From Halomonas binhaiensis (GTDB taxonomy: Bacteria > Pseudomonadota > Gammaproteobacteria > Pseudomonadales > Halomonadaceae), in the NCBI RefSeq assembly GCF_008329985.2, contig NZ_CP038437.2, forward strand, positions 310,001-374,000: a stretch of 64,000 nucleotides of DNA. The letters are read 5' to 3'. Numbering within the stretch: the first letter of the stretch is position 1; each line of letters starts with the position of its first letter. Under the pieces are notes generated by a model that had not been told where the DNA came from, searched no databases, and worked only from the letters and a program-made list of their open reading frames with translations. The translations under genes were made by a program, and so were the position numbers. Shown piece after piece: positions 1 through 8,071 of this stretch.

Positions 1-1
1 A

Positions 2-694
2 GCCATGCTGGATGCCCGCCAGAATGCGCTGTCGATGATGAACCTCGATACCCCCTTTCAGGGCACTCTGAGACTGGGCGTGGTGGAGTCCATCGCACAT
101 AGCTGGCTGCCGGGCTTCCTGGCGGAACTGGCGACAAGATTTCCCGATCTGACACTGGAGCTGCAGGTCGACAGCTCACCAGGTCTGGCTGCGATGATGC
201 GTGCCGGCAGTATCGATCTGGCCTTTCTGATGGGGCCGGTCGATGCCGAGAACGTACTCAACCGCTACCTGTGCCAGTATCGTATGGGCCTGGTCGCAAG
301 TCCCGACCTCAACTTCACCAGCAGTGATTTCTCTCTCCATCGCCTCGGCCATATTCCTTTGATCTCCTTTGCTCGCGACAGCCGCCCTTATCGCGAGCTT
401 GGTTCCCTGCTGCATCAGCAGGGACTGGACGACGTCAAGCTGCACTGCTCGAGTTCTCTATGGACCATCGTTCGCATGACGCTGGATGGTCTGGGCATTG
501 GTGCCATTCCACCGCGTATCGTGGCAGCCGAGTTAGCGCGAGGAGACCTGATCAGCCTGCCTTGTCAGCTCCCGGCACTGATGTTCACTGCCTCCTGGCC
601 CAACCATCTCGATGCCATCCTTGCCGAGGGTATCAGTGGTCTGGCCATCGAAATCGCCAGCCAGGACCAACATCAACATGCCAGCATGGCCTGA
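2..694 (+). CDS. LysR-type transcriptional regulator (5'-truncated by window edge)
   Basis: The reading frame is already open at base 2 and ends at TGA 692-694, so only the C-terminal effector-binding domain is visible and the winged-helix DNA-binding domain lies before the window. The stretch FQGTLRLGVVES is the usual first beta strand of a LysR substrate-binding domain, and GLGIGAIPPRIV near the C terminus is its usual last strand and helix. The gene points at the DUF1445/TRAP/amidase cluster, which starts 123 bp downstream on the same strand, so it probably regulates that cluster; this is inferred from position. The family assignment is firm and the effector unknown. Confidence 0.85.
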   Translation, partial: AMLDARQNALSMMNLDTPFQGTLRLGVVESIAHSWLPGFLAELATRFPDLTLELQVDSSPGLAAMMRAGSIDLAFLMGPVDAENVLNRYLCQYRMGLVASPDLNFTSSDFSLHRLGHIPLISFARDSRPYRELGSLLHQQGLDDVKLHCSSSLWTIVRMTLDGLGIGAIPPRIVAAELARGDLISLPCQLPALMFTASWPNHLDAILAEGISGLAIEIASQDQHQHASMA

Positions 695-778
695 GCCTGA
701 AATCTGGCTGTATGAAAGGTTTTTCCGATCATTTGGCATCATAAAAATCGATTGGATTTATCTGTCTGGCCTTTTTAT

Positions 779-798
779 CTTGTCCATATACTGACAAG
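779..798. promoter_or_regulatory. Inverted repeat upstream of DUF1445 gene (possible operator)
   Basis: CTTGTC (779-784) and GACAAG (793-798) are perfect 6-bp inverted arms with an 8-bp AT-rich spacer, ending 19 bp before the chosen ATG at 818. It is the only clear symmetry between the LysR stop and the catabolic genes. Operator function is inferred. Confidence 0.35.
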
Positions 799-817
799 AA
801 CGACTAGGCAGGCTGTA

Positions 818-1618
818 ATGGCTGAACTGGCACTAAACGCAACCTCAACTCCTCAACAGGCTCGGCGTCTCATTCGGGATGGTCACTGGCAACAGCACAC
901 CAGTGGCCTGGCCGCAGGGCATGCCCAGGCCAACCTGGTGATTCTTCCCGAGGCGCAGGCCGATGATTTTCTGCGCTTCTGCCAGGCCAATCCCAAACCG
1001 TGTCCGGTACTTGATGTAACGGCCCCTGGAGATCCCTACCCGCGGAGCCTGGGAGACGATATCGACCTGCGCTACGACCTCCCCACCTATCGCGTCTACC
1101 GTGACGGAAAACTGAGCGAGGAACGCCATGACATCACTGACCTGTGGCGTGATGATTTCGTTGCTTTTTCCATCGGCTGCTCGTTTTCCTTCGAGGAAGC
1201 TCTGATTGCTGAAGGGCTTGAGGTGCGGCATATCAGTGAACGGCGCAATGTGCCCATGTATCGCACCAATATTCCGCTCATCGGCAGCCGCTTGTTCGGT
1301 GGTGAAATGGTGGTATCGATGCGCCCGTTCACCGCGGCCCAGGCGATTCGAGCCATCCAGATCACCAGTGACATGCCGCGTGTGCACGGTGCTCCCATCC
1401 ATCTCGGCGACCCGGCCCAGATCGGTATCAGCGACCTTCAGCAGCCGGATTTCGGAGATTCGCCGGTCATTCATCAAGGGGAAATTCCGGTCTTCTGGGC
1501 CTGTGGTGTGACACCGCAGCTGGCGCTGGAAAATGCTGCTCTACCGCTAGTGATCACCCACAGTCCAGGTCACATGCTGATCACTGATATTCCCAATCAT
1601 CGCTTCAAGTTCGGGTGA
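818..1618 (+). CDS. DUF1445 / YcsI-family putative hydro-lyase
   Basis: A protein of 266 residues belonging to the DUF1445 (YcsI, D-glutamate cyclase-related) family. Visible signatures are [10 protein letters not shown] in the middle, [11 protein letters not shown] after it, and [14 protein letters not shown] plus [11 protein letters not shown] at the C terminus. Family length is about 260-270 residues, so I start at ATG 818 (MAELALN) rather than at the in-frame ATG 752. In eukaryotes a relative is mitochondrial D-glutamate cyclase; bacterial members often sit beside 5-oxoprolinase genes. Here it is followed by a TRAP importer, a DUF2848 protein and an amidase, so a lyase or cyclase step on an imported amide or lactam acid is plausible. 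The reaction is not established. Confidence 0.8.
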   Translation: MAELALNATSTPQQARRLIRDGHWQQHTSGLAAGHAQANLVILPEAQADDFLRFCQANPKPCPVLDVTAPGDPYPRSLGDDIDLRYDLPTYRVYRDGKLSEERHDITDLWRDDFVAFSIGCSFSFEEALIAEGLEVRHISERRNVPMYRTNIPLIGSRLFGGEMVVSMRPFTAAQAIRAIQITSDMPRVHGAPIHLGDPAQIGISDLQQPDFGDSPVIHQGEIPVFWACGVTPQLALENAALPLVITHSPGHMLITDIPNHRFKFG

Positions 1619-1683
1619 CCTGCGGGCAACCCTCTGTGGCCATCCGTGAATGCGACCTTCACCAACAACAAGAGCAACGCATC

Positions 1684-2763
1684 ATGAATCGACACTTTAA
1701 AAATAAACACTTTCTAGATAAGCGCTTCATCTCATCCGTTCTTGGCCTTGCCGTCGCAGTGGCCAGCAGCTCCGCCATTGCCGCCACTGACCTCAATGTG
1801 GTCGGCAGCTGGAGCAGTCTGGAACTGCATCGCCAGTTCGAAAAGCCGTTCTGGAGCGAGACGCTGCCCAATGTCGCCGACGCTGATATCCAGACACAGG
1901 TCACCACCTTCGATCAGATGGGCATTCCTGGAAGTGATGTCTATCGCTATCTCGGTGATGGTGTGTTTGACGTCGGCATGACGGTGGCCGACTACACCGT
2001 GGCGGATGCTCCGGAACTGGAGGGGCTGGACATTCCCATGATCGCCTCGGATGCCGAAACGGCGCAGGAAGTTGCCCAGGCCTTTCTGCCACTGGCGGAA
2101 AGCACCATGAATCGGCGTTTCAATAGCCATGTGCTGGCCATCGTCCCCTATCCGGCACAAGTACTGTTCTGCAATGCGCCGATCAAGGGGCTCGCCGATC
2201 TCGAGGGCAAGAAGGTTCGTGCCAGTGGACGTTCGACGGGTGAGTTCATCGAGGCACTTGGTGCCCAGAGTCTGAATATCGCCTTCAACGAGGTCCCGGG
2301 TTCTCTCGAACGTGGCGTCATCGACTGCGCGGTGACGGGGTCTCTGTCCGGATACAGCTCCGGCTGGTACGACGTGTCTTCCCACCTGTTGCCGATACCG
2401 TTGGGTGGCTGGGACTACGTGATTACCGCCATCAACCAGGACAAGTGGCAGTCGCTGGATAGCGAAACTCAGCAGCTGATTCAACAGCACATCGATAGCG
2501 ACTTCAGCGAGCCGGTGTGGGAAAACGCACGCAGTGAGACCGCGCGCGGCATTGCCTGTCTGACGGGCAGTGGTGAGTGCCCGCTGGGTGAGCCAGCGCA
2601 GATGACACTGGTGGAAACCAGCGAGAAGGATACCGAACGGGCACGCGAGGCCATCGAAAGCACCGTGTTGCCAGCCTGGGCGGCACGTGTCGATGCCGAG
2701 ACACTTGATGCCTGGAATCAGAGCGTCGGCCAGTTGGTCGGGATGACAGCAACTGCGCCCTGA
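1684..2763 (+). CDS. TRAP transporter solute-binding receptor, DctP type
   Basis: Extracytoplasmic solute receptor of a tripartite ATP-independent periplasmic transporter, 359 residues. ATG 1684 (MNRHFKNKHFLDKRF) gives a basic N terminus, a hydrophobic core and an Ala-rich cleavage site (SSAIAATD) typical of a Sec signal peptide. The DctP-family segment LADLEGKKVRASGRST carries the conserved Arg that usually pairs with a substrate carboxylate. It is followed by the small and large membrane subunits, so it feeds a Na+-coupled importer in the inner membrane. The neighbouring amidase and DUF1445/DUF2848 genes suggest the ligand is an organic acid with an amide bond or ring; the ligand itself cannot be read from sequence. 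Confidence 0.9.
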   Translation: MNRHFKNKHFLDKRFISSVLGLAVAVASSSAIAATDLNVVGSWSSLELHRQFEKPFWSETLPNVADADIQTQVTTFDQMGIPGSDVYRYLGDGVFDVGMTVADYTVADAPELEGLDIPMIASDAETAQEVAQAFLPLAESTMNRRFNSHVLAIVPYPAQVLFCNAPIKGLADLEGKKVRASGRSTGEFIEALGAQSLNIAFNEVPGSLERGVIDCAVTGSLSGYSSGWYDVSSHLLPIPLGGWDYVITAINQDKWQSLDSETQQLIQQHIDSDFSEPVWENARSETARGIACLTGSGECPLGEPAQMTLVETSEKDTERAREAIESTVLPAWAARVDAETLDAWNQSVGQLVGMTATAP

Positions 2764-2811
2764 TCGGATGTTCTCTGCCGCCCCCTGATGGGGCGGCTCC
2801 TTCGCAGGATC

Positions 2812-3408
2812 ATGATCATGAACTCACTTTCCCTCGCACTGGATGCCTCAGTGGCATTGACGCGCACGATATCCGGGATCTTCGCCCGCCTGATGGGCTG
2901 GCTGCTGCTGGCTATCGTGATGTTCATCGGTGCCGAAATCATCATGCGCAAGGTGTTCAACCACTCGCTACCGGGTGTCCATGAATACGCAGGCTACCTG
3001 CTGGCGATGCTCTCGGCCTGGGGACTGTCCCATACCCTGCTGGAACGCGCTCATATTCGTATCGATGTCGTGCATGGCCGCCTGCCGGTCTGGTCGCGCC
3101 ATACGCTCGACGTGTTGGCCATGGCCGCTCTCAATCTGGTCGCCTGGACCATCGCCATCCACGCCTGGCCAGTGCTGGCCAAGTCGCTGAGCAACGGTTC
3201 CACCGCCAATACACCGCTGGCGACACCGTTGTGGATTCCTCAGTTGGTATGGCTATCCGGCTATATCTGGTTTGCCATCACCACCAGCGTGCTCGGCCTG
3301 CGTGTCATTGCAGCTATCTTCGCGCGCGATGGTGCCGCCTTGAACGCCGTGGCTGGCGTGGATCACGGCAGTGACCAGGAAACGGCTCAATCTGGAGAAT
3401 CGGCCTGA
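2812..3408 (+). CDS. TRAP transporter small permease subunit, DctQ type
   Basis: Inner-membrane small subunit of the TRAP importer, about 198 residues, with four predicted membrane segments (GWLLLAIVMFIGAEI, GYLLAMLSAWGLS, the segment starting LDVLAMAALNLVAW, and GYIWFAITTSVLG). The stretch IIMRKVFNHSLPGVHEY is characteristic of DctQ proteins. AGGA lies just before the closely spaced ATGs at 2812 and 2818, so I prefer these to the upstream ATG 2788. The stop overlaps the start of the large permease (TGATG), indicating translational coupling. Confidence 0.88.
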   Translation: MIMNSLSLALDASVALTRTISGIFARLMGWLLLAIVMFIGAEIIMRKVFNHSLPGVHEYAGYLLAMLSAWGLSHTLLERAHIRIDVVHGRLPVWSRHTLDVLAMAALNLVAWTIAIHAWPVLAKSLSNGSTANTPLATPLWIPQLVWLSGYIWFAITTSVLGLRVIAAIFARDGAALNAVAGVDHGSDQETAQSGESA

Positions 3409-4688
3409 TGCTTGCCTACCTTTCCATCGGTATTCTGACGCTCCTGCTGGCCGGTATCCCGGTTGCAGTGAGTCTGTTCCTGCTGGCCTTCGGTATCGAC
3501 CAGTTCTACTCCTTTTTTCCGCTCACCAAGGCATTGGGGCAGAACCTGTGGTCGGCGGCGGATTCCTTTCTGCTGATCGCCATTCCCTTGTTCGTGTTGA
3601 TGGGCGAGATCATCGTACGCGCGGGTATCGCGAATAAAGCCTATCGCGCCATGGATAACTGGCTGTCTTGGCTGCCCGGCGGTCTGCTGCACGCCAATGT
3701 CACGACTTCTGCACTGTTCTCAGCGACTTCGGGTTCATCGGTGGCCACTGCTGCCACCATCTCGACGGTAGCGCTACCCCAAGGCAAGGCGCTTGGTTAT
3801 GACGCCAAACTCTTCTGCGGCAGCATTGCTGCAGGGGGCACTCTCGGCATCCTGATCCCGCCGTCGATCAATCTGATTGTCTACGGTTTCCTCACCGAGA
3901 CATCGATTCCCAAGCTGTTCATGGCGGGATTGATTCCTGGCCTCGGCCTCGCTCTGCTGTTCATGCTGGCTTCGTTGCTGCTATGCCTGTGGAAGCCGGA
4001 ACTCGGTGGGCCAAAGCGCAGCGTGGCCTGGGCGACACGTCTGCACAGCCTGCTGTTCCTGCTGCCTTTGCTGACGCTGTTTGCGGTGATTGTCGGCTCG
4101 ATCTATCTAGGCTGGGCCACACCTACAGAGGCTGCGGCGATCGGTGTCCTCGCGGCACTGGGACTGGCGGCCATGAACCGCACGCTCAACGGCAACATGC
4201 TCAAGGCGGCACTGGACGGCACCATCAAGACGACCTCCATGATCCTGTTCATCATCATGGCCGCCTCCTTTCTCAACTTCGCCCTCGCATCATCAGGCAT
4301 GGTGCAGAAGCTGACGGGGCTGCTCAATGCCTATGACCTGGCGCCCTTTGCTCTGCTCATGGCTGTGATCGCACTGTTCATCGTACTGGGGTTCTTCATC
4401 GAGACCCTGTCGCTGATGGTCATCACCATCCCCATCGTCACGCCGCTGATCGTCGCGGCAGGCTTCGACAAGGTGTGGTTCGGCATCATCATGATCCTGT
4501 TCGTTGAACTCGCTCTGATCACTCCTCCCGTGGGGCTCAACCTGTATATCGTCCAGGCCGCTCGACGAGGTGAGCGCTTTTCTGACGTCATCGTCGGCAC
4601 GCTGCCTTACCTGGTCGCCATGCTGGTCATGGCTGCACTGCTGGTGGGTTTCCCGCAGTTGGCCACCTGGCTGCCTTCCGCGCTATAG
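3408..4688 (+). CDS. TRAP transporter large permease subunit, DctM type
   Basis: Transport subunit of the TRAP system, 426 residues, about 12 membrane segments and the usual family length. Diagnostic motifs include LGILIPPSINLIVYG, GWATPTEAAAIGV and LITPPVGLNLYIVQ, the last being the conserved PP(V)GxN loop. It couples Na+ entry to uptake of the solute bound by the receptor encoded at 1684. The ATG overlaps the stop of the DctQ gene. The next gene starts 73 bp downstream without an obvious terminator, so the catabolic genes are probably co-transcribed. Confidence 0.92.
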   Translation: MLAYLSIGILTLLLAGIPVAVSLFLLAFGIDQFYSFFPLTKALGQNLWSAADSFLLIAIPLFVLMGEIIVRAGIANKAYRAMDNWLSWLPGGLLHANVTTSALFSATSGSSVATAATISTVALPQGKALGYDAKLFCGSIAAGGTLGILIPPSINLIVYGFLTETSIPKLFMAGLIPGLGLALLFMLASLLLCLWKPELGGPKRSVAWATRLHSLLFLLPLLTLFAVIVGSIYLGWATPTEAAAIGVLAALGLAAMNRTLNGNMLKAALDGTIKTTSMILFIIMAASFLNFALASSGMVQKLTGLLNAYDLAPFALLMAVIALFIVLGFFIETLSLMVITIPIVTPLIVAAGFDKVWFGIIMILFVELALITPPVGLNLYIVQAARRGERFSDVIVGTLPYLVAMLVMAALLVGFPQLATWLPSAL

Positions 4689-4761
4689 CAGCGCCAGTGC
4701 CCATCATCTCAGCTTCTTCACAACCCCCACTCCTTCATAACACCAACTTCGGAGTCCTTGC

Positions 4762-5445
4762 ATGTTGACCTTCACTCATCCGAACGGCACTTTCAGCGTA
4801 GATATCGAGCATGTTGCCATTGCCGGTTGGGCCGGCCGTGACCAGGCTGGCGTTCAGCACCACATCGACGAACTCAAGGCATTGGGCGTCAAGCCTCCTT
4901 CCACTACCCCTCTGTTCTATCGCGTCAGCCGCGAGATGCTGACGCAGCAGGAGCATGTACAGATGCTGGGAGACGCGGGTTCTGGCGAGGTCGAGACTTG
5001 CCTGGTCAGCGATGAACATGGCCGGATCTGGGTGACCATCGCCTCGGACCACACCGACCGAGCCCTGGAGGCAGTCGGTGTCGCCGAGTCAAAGCAGCTG
5101 TGTGCCAAACCTGTTGCCCGTACAGCCTGGCCACTTGATGAGGTACTTGCGCACTGGGACCAGTTGCAACTGCATAGCGAGATTGAGGAAAACGATGCAA
5201 CCGTCACTTACCAGCAGGGGACTCTCGCCGAATTGCTGCCGGTTTCAGCACTCATCGAGCGCCTGCCCCAGGCATTGCGCAATGGCCAGGGCTTGGCACC
5301 GCAGAGTGTATTGCTGTGTGGCACGGTGCCTGCTATCGGAGGCATTCGCCCCAGCGGTCGCTTCCAGATGTCCTTGATCGATCCGGTTCTCCAGCGCCGA
5401 ATTGATCACCGCTACGTCATTGAGACACTTGAGGTGGTGGCATGA
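4762..5445 (+). CDS. DUF2848 family protein
   Basis: A 227-residue protein matching the DUF2848 family, whose members resemble the fumarylacetoacetate-hydrolase fold. Recognisable parts are the N-terminal AIAGWAGRDQ, the segment VKPPSTTPLFYRVS, and the C-terminal GGIRPSGRFQMSLIDP. GGAG precedes ATG 4762. No signal peptide or membrane segment is present, so it is cytoplasmic. The ATGA overlap with the amidase implies coupled synthesis and a shared pathway. The chemical role is unknown; a hydrolytic or isomerising step on the imported substrate is an inference. Confidence 0.75.
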   Translation: MLTFTHPNGTFSVDIEHVAIAGWAGRDQAGVQHHIDELKALGVKPPSTTPLFYRVSREMLTQQEHVQMLGDAGSGEVETCLVSDEHGRIWVTIASDHTDRALEAVGVAESKQLCAKPVARTAWPLDEVLAHWDQLQLHSEIEENDATVTYQQGTLAELLPVSALIERLPQALRNGQGLAPQSVLLCGTVPAIGGIRPSGRFQMSLIDPVLQRRIDHRYVIETLEVVA

Positions 5446-6830
5446 CGTCTTCCCCATCCGCTATCGAGGCTGCGGCTGACTGGTTGGCGCGCCCGCCGCA
5501 ACAGCGGCCGATCACCAGCCTGATCCGAGCCTATCAAGGTGAAGCGTTTGGCCCACTCGATCTGGTTCAGGCCCTCGACCAACGTCATGCACAATTGGGA
5601 CGCGCGGCAACCACCAGCATTTCCGAGTTCTGTCCTTCGCGCCTGTTGCGTGATGCCGAGGGAGAAACGCTGCTGGGCATGCAGCGGCGTCACGTACCAC
5701 TGTTTGGGGTGCCGGTCACGATCAAGGACCTGTTCGACGAACGAGGCAAGATCACCAGGGCGGGGTCCACGGTACTTGCCGATGCGCCTGTAGCGAAGCG
5801 CAATGCTGTGGCTCTGGATCGCCTGCGCGGAGCGGGTGCCCTGCATGCGGGGCGTACCAGCATGAGTGAGTTCGCCTTCTCCGGGCTGGGGCTCAACCCG
5901 CATATGGGCACACCGCCGAATCCTTTCAATTCCGATCACATTACCGGCGGCTCCACCTCCGGTGGTGCCGCGTCTGTGGCACTCGGGTTGGCGGCGGCGA
6001 CCCTGGGCAGCGATACTGGCGGCTCGTTACGAATTCCGGCCGCATTCTGCGGCCTCACCGGCTTCAAGCCGTCCCAGGACAGTGTGCCCCTCGATGGCAG
6101 CTTTCCGCTGTCTCCCAGCCTTGACTGCATCGGTCCGATTGCTCCCACGGTCGCCTGCTGCGCGCTGATGTGGCAGGTATTGAGCGGTGCCATCACGGTG
6201 GAAGCCCCCAGGCGGCCGCTGACCCTATTGGTACCCGCAGGTGAGTTGAGTGAAGAAGTGGATAGTGATGTTGCCCAGGCTTTCGCTGCCGCCGTGCACA
6301 AGCTGGAACAACTTGGCTGTCGTATCGTGCGTCAGTCACTGTCCTCCATCGATGAAGCCTATGCCATCAACCAGCGCGGAGGGTTGGTCGTGCCAGAGGC
6401 TGCTGCCGTGCATCACCACCTGCTGGAGCAGCATGCTGGCCTCTATGACCCCATGATCGCCGAGCGTCTGCGAGGTGGTCGCGATATTACTGCCAGTGAA
6501 TACCTGGCCCGGCTATGGCCACGGGAGGGCCTGCAGAGCCGATTTGCTCAACAGGTGAGGGATGTCGATGCCGTATTGATGCCAACGGTTGCCATGCGTT
6601 CGCCACGCCGTGACGTTGTGGAAAATGATATGCAGGAATTTCAGCGCCTTAACCGTCGCGCATTGCGCAATACCAGTGTCTTCAACTACCTGGATGCCTG
6701 CGCTATCTCATTGCCGTACTTCATTGCCGATGATGAGGAGCCGATTGGCCTGATGCTGGCACGTCCGCAACATCAGGATGCGGAATTACTGGGCGTGGCA
6801 GAAGGTGTGGAAAGACTGCTGGCGTCTTGA
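5442..6830 (+). CDS. Amidase signature family hydrolase
   Basis: Cytoplasmic amidase of 462 residues. The Ser-cisSer-Lys triad is visible: Lys in GVPVTIKDLFD (about residue 93), the cis-Ser in GGSTSGGAASVAL and the nucleophile Ser in GSDTGGSLRIPAAFCG. Members cleave carboxamides, aryl amides, urea derivatives or act in tRNA amidation; the latter is unlikely here because gatC/gatB are absent and the gene sits in a transporter operon. The start overlaps the DUF2848 stop by 4 bp. It is the last gene of the cluster; a strong hairpin overlaps its stop. The substrate is probably what the TRAP system imports. Confidence 0.88.
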   Translation: MTSSPSAIEAAADWLARPPQQRPITSLIRAYQGEAFGPLDLVQALDQRHAQLGRAATTSISEFCPSRLLRDAEGETLLGMQRRHVPLFGVPVTIKDLFDERGKITRAGSTVLADAPVAKRNAVALDRLRGAGALHAGRTSMSEFAFSGLGLNPHMGTPPNPFNSDHITGGSTSGGAASVALGLAAATLGSDTGGSLRIPAAFCGLTGFKPSQDSVPLDGSFPLSPSLDCIGPIAPTVACCALMWQVLSGAITVEAPRRPLTLLVPAGELSEEVDSDVAQAFAAAVHKLEQLGCRIVRQSLSSIDEAYAINQRGGLVVPEAAAVHHHLLEQHAGLYDPMIAERLRGGRDITASEYLARLWPREGLQSRFAQQVRDVDAVLMPTVAMRSPRRDVVENDMQEFQRLNRRALRNTSVFNYLDACAISLPYFIADDEEPIGLMLARPQHQDAELLGVAEGVERLLAS

Positions 6831-6842
6831 TGACGCCAGCAG
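6816..6842. terminator. Bidirectional hairpin terminator between convergent genes
   Basis: CTGCTGGCGTC (6816-6826) and GACGCCAGCAG (6832-6842) form a perfect 11-bp stem with a 5-nt loop. It spans the amidase stop and lies in the 24-bp gap to the convergent outer-membrane protein gene. A short T-rich stretch (GCTTTT) follows on the plus strand. Confidence 0.65.
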
Positions 6843-6854
6843 GTGGTCTTGCTT

Positions 6855-7712
6855 TTACAGATGCCATTCCAGATTGAAGGTCAGGGCGTCGGTATCGACT
6901 CCTGGCTTGTCATGGTTGCCGTACTTGTTGCGCCAGAATTCATAGCCGGCGCCGACCCATAGCTGGTTGCTCTCTCCCCAGGCCAGTTTGCCGACATCCA
7001 GCATCAATGATGAGCGGATCAGCCGTTCAGGCTTGGTCTCTGTACCGAAATAGTCCTCTCCCTTCGGGCCGTTGTAATTGAAGAAGCCCTGGAACTTCAT
7101 TGGCATTGCACCAGCATCGAAGGGAACACCCCAGGCGACATTGAACTGGTAATAAGGGTCAAACGACACATCGTTGTCGTTACCAGGAAAACCACAGGCT
7201 TCGAGCCCGCAATGATTCCATTCGCGGGCGTAGTACAGGCTGACATCGAGGAAACCGGCCGGCAGGTCGAACTTGAGCGTCGGGCCTACGGCAACAAAGC
7301 GTTTGCGTGGTGCGAAGGCGCTGTTCTTGGTGTTGAGGTCGAAACCGGCGGTCAGCGCCACATCCTTTATCGGTCCGAAAGCCAATGGCTCGCCGAATAC
7401 CTTGCCGTAATGCAGCTGATGACGATAGGCCAGATAAGCCTCGGTGGCACCACTGTCACTATTTTCGGCAGGGTCTTCATCGCCGGATTGCAGTATGTCC
7501 AGGTTGAAATAATTCTGGCCATAGACATAACCACTGGCGTGGGAAATCTGCAGGATATTCTTGGTGACGTCTTCCGGATTGCCGGGTTCGCTGAACTGTG
7601 TGCCGTAGCGGTAGCCGATGAAAGTATCGCTCCACGTTGCCGCTTGAACGGAGGAAGTGCAGACCAGAGCAAGGCCGCCGATGGCGGCAAGTCGGGAGGT
7701 CGTGCTTTTCAT
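6855..7712 (-). CDS. Outer membrane channel-like beta-barrel protein (Tsx-like)
   Basis: A 285-residue secreted protein. The start at 7712 (MKSTTSRLAAIGG) has GAGGA 8 nt upstream; the in-frame ATG at 7727 would overlap this ribosome site. A signal peptide ending SSVQAATW is followed by alternating amphipathic strands and a C terminus ending in FNLEWHL, typical of outer-membrane barrels. Content (WSDTFIGYRYGTQFSEPGN, YYAREWNH) resembles the nucleoside-channel Tsx-like 'outer envelope protein' group. It separates the amidase cluster from the aromatic cluster and could be a substrate pore for either. The identity of the transported solute is unknown. Confidence 0.7.
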   Translation of the reverse strand: MKSTTSRLAAIGGLALVCTSSVQAATWSDTFIGYRYGTQFSEPGNPEDVTKNILQISHASGYVYGQNYFNLDILQSGDEDPAENSDSGATEAYLAYRHQLHYGKVFGEPLAFGPIKDVALTAGFDLNTKNSAFAPRKRFVAVGPTLKFDLPAGFLDVSLYYAREWNHCGLEACGFPGNDNDVSFDPYYQFNVAWGVPFDAGAMPMKFQGFFNYNGPKGEDYFGTETKPERLIRSSLMLDVGKLAWGESNQLWVGAGYEFWRNKYGNHDKPGVDTDALTFNLEWHL

Positions 7713-7730
7713 TGTGGTTATCCTCATTGA

Positions 7731-7888
7731 GGAAACACTGCATAAATGCCTGCGCTACTCAATCACTGCGTTACGCGGTGCTGGTACGCCAGCCCGGTCG
7801 GAATCCTCACCTATACCCCATAGGCTCCGGCTGTTGTGCTCCGGGCGCCTTGTGATTGAGCATGCTCGTCGATTTATTCAGCGCTTCC
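7731..7888. repeat. Repeat family A, full-length copy with long imperfect terminal inverted repeats
   Basis: The left end GGAAACACTGCATAAAT (7731-7747) is matched in inverted orientation by ATTTATTCAGCGCTTCC (7872-7888), 13 of 17 identical when reverse-complemented. Further in, CTCAATCAC (7758-7766) is exactly complementary to GTGATTGAG (7852-7860). The result is a 158-bp non-coding unit that folds on itself, MITE- or REP-like. Its first 25 bp are identical to 28703-28727. Other pieces of the family are at 16481 and 18035. Confidence 0.7.
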
Positions 7889-8071
7889 TTGATTATGTGA
7901 GCCGATTTATTTAGTGATTTCTTGTGTATCGGCACGCACGGTGGAAACTGCAGGCCCAGGGACTTTTCGTTCAGAACCTGGCTGGCCTGCAGTGGGGAGC
8001 CTCTGGTGGGGAGGAGAGAGCTATGTCAGAAACCGCAGATCAATAGCGCTTCTTATCAACAAGCTTTTTTG
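7889..8071. other. Intergenic remainder downstream of the ThDP enzyme gene
   Basis: With 7713-7888 this completes a 359-bp gene-free stretch. Apart from the repeat element I see no convincing gene here. A weak inverted repeat of AAGCTT motifs around 8061-8082 could help terminate the leftward ThDP gene. Confidence 0.4.
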
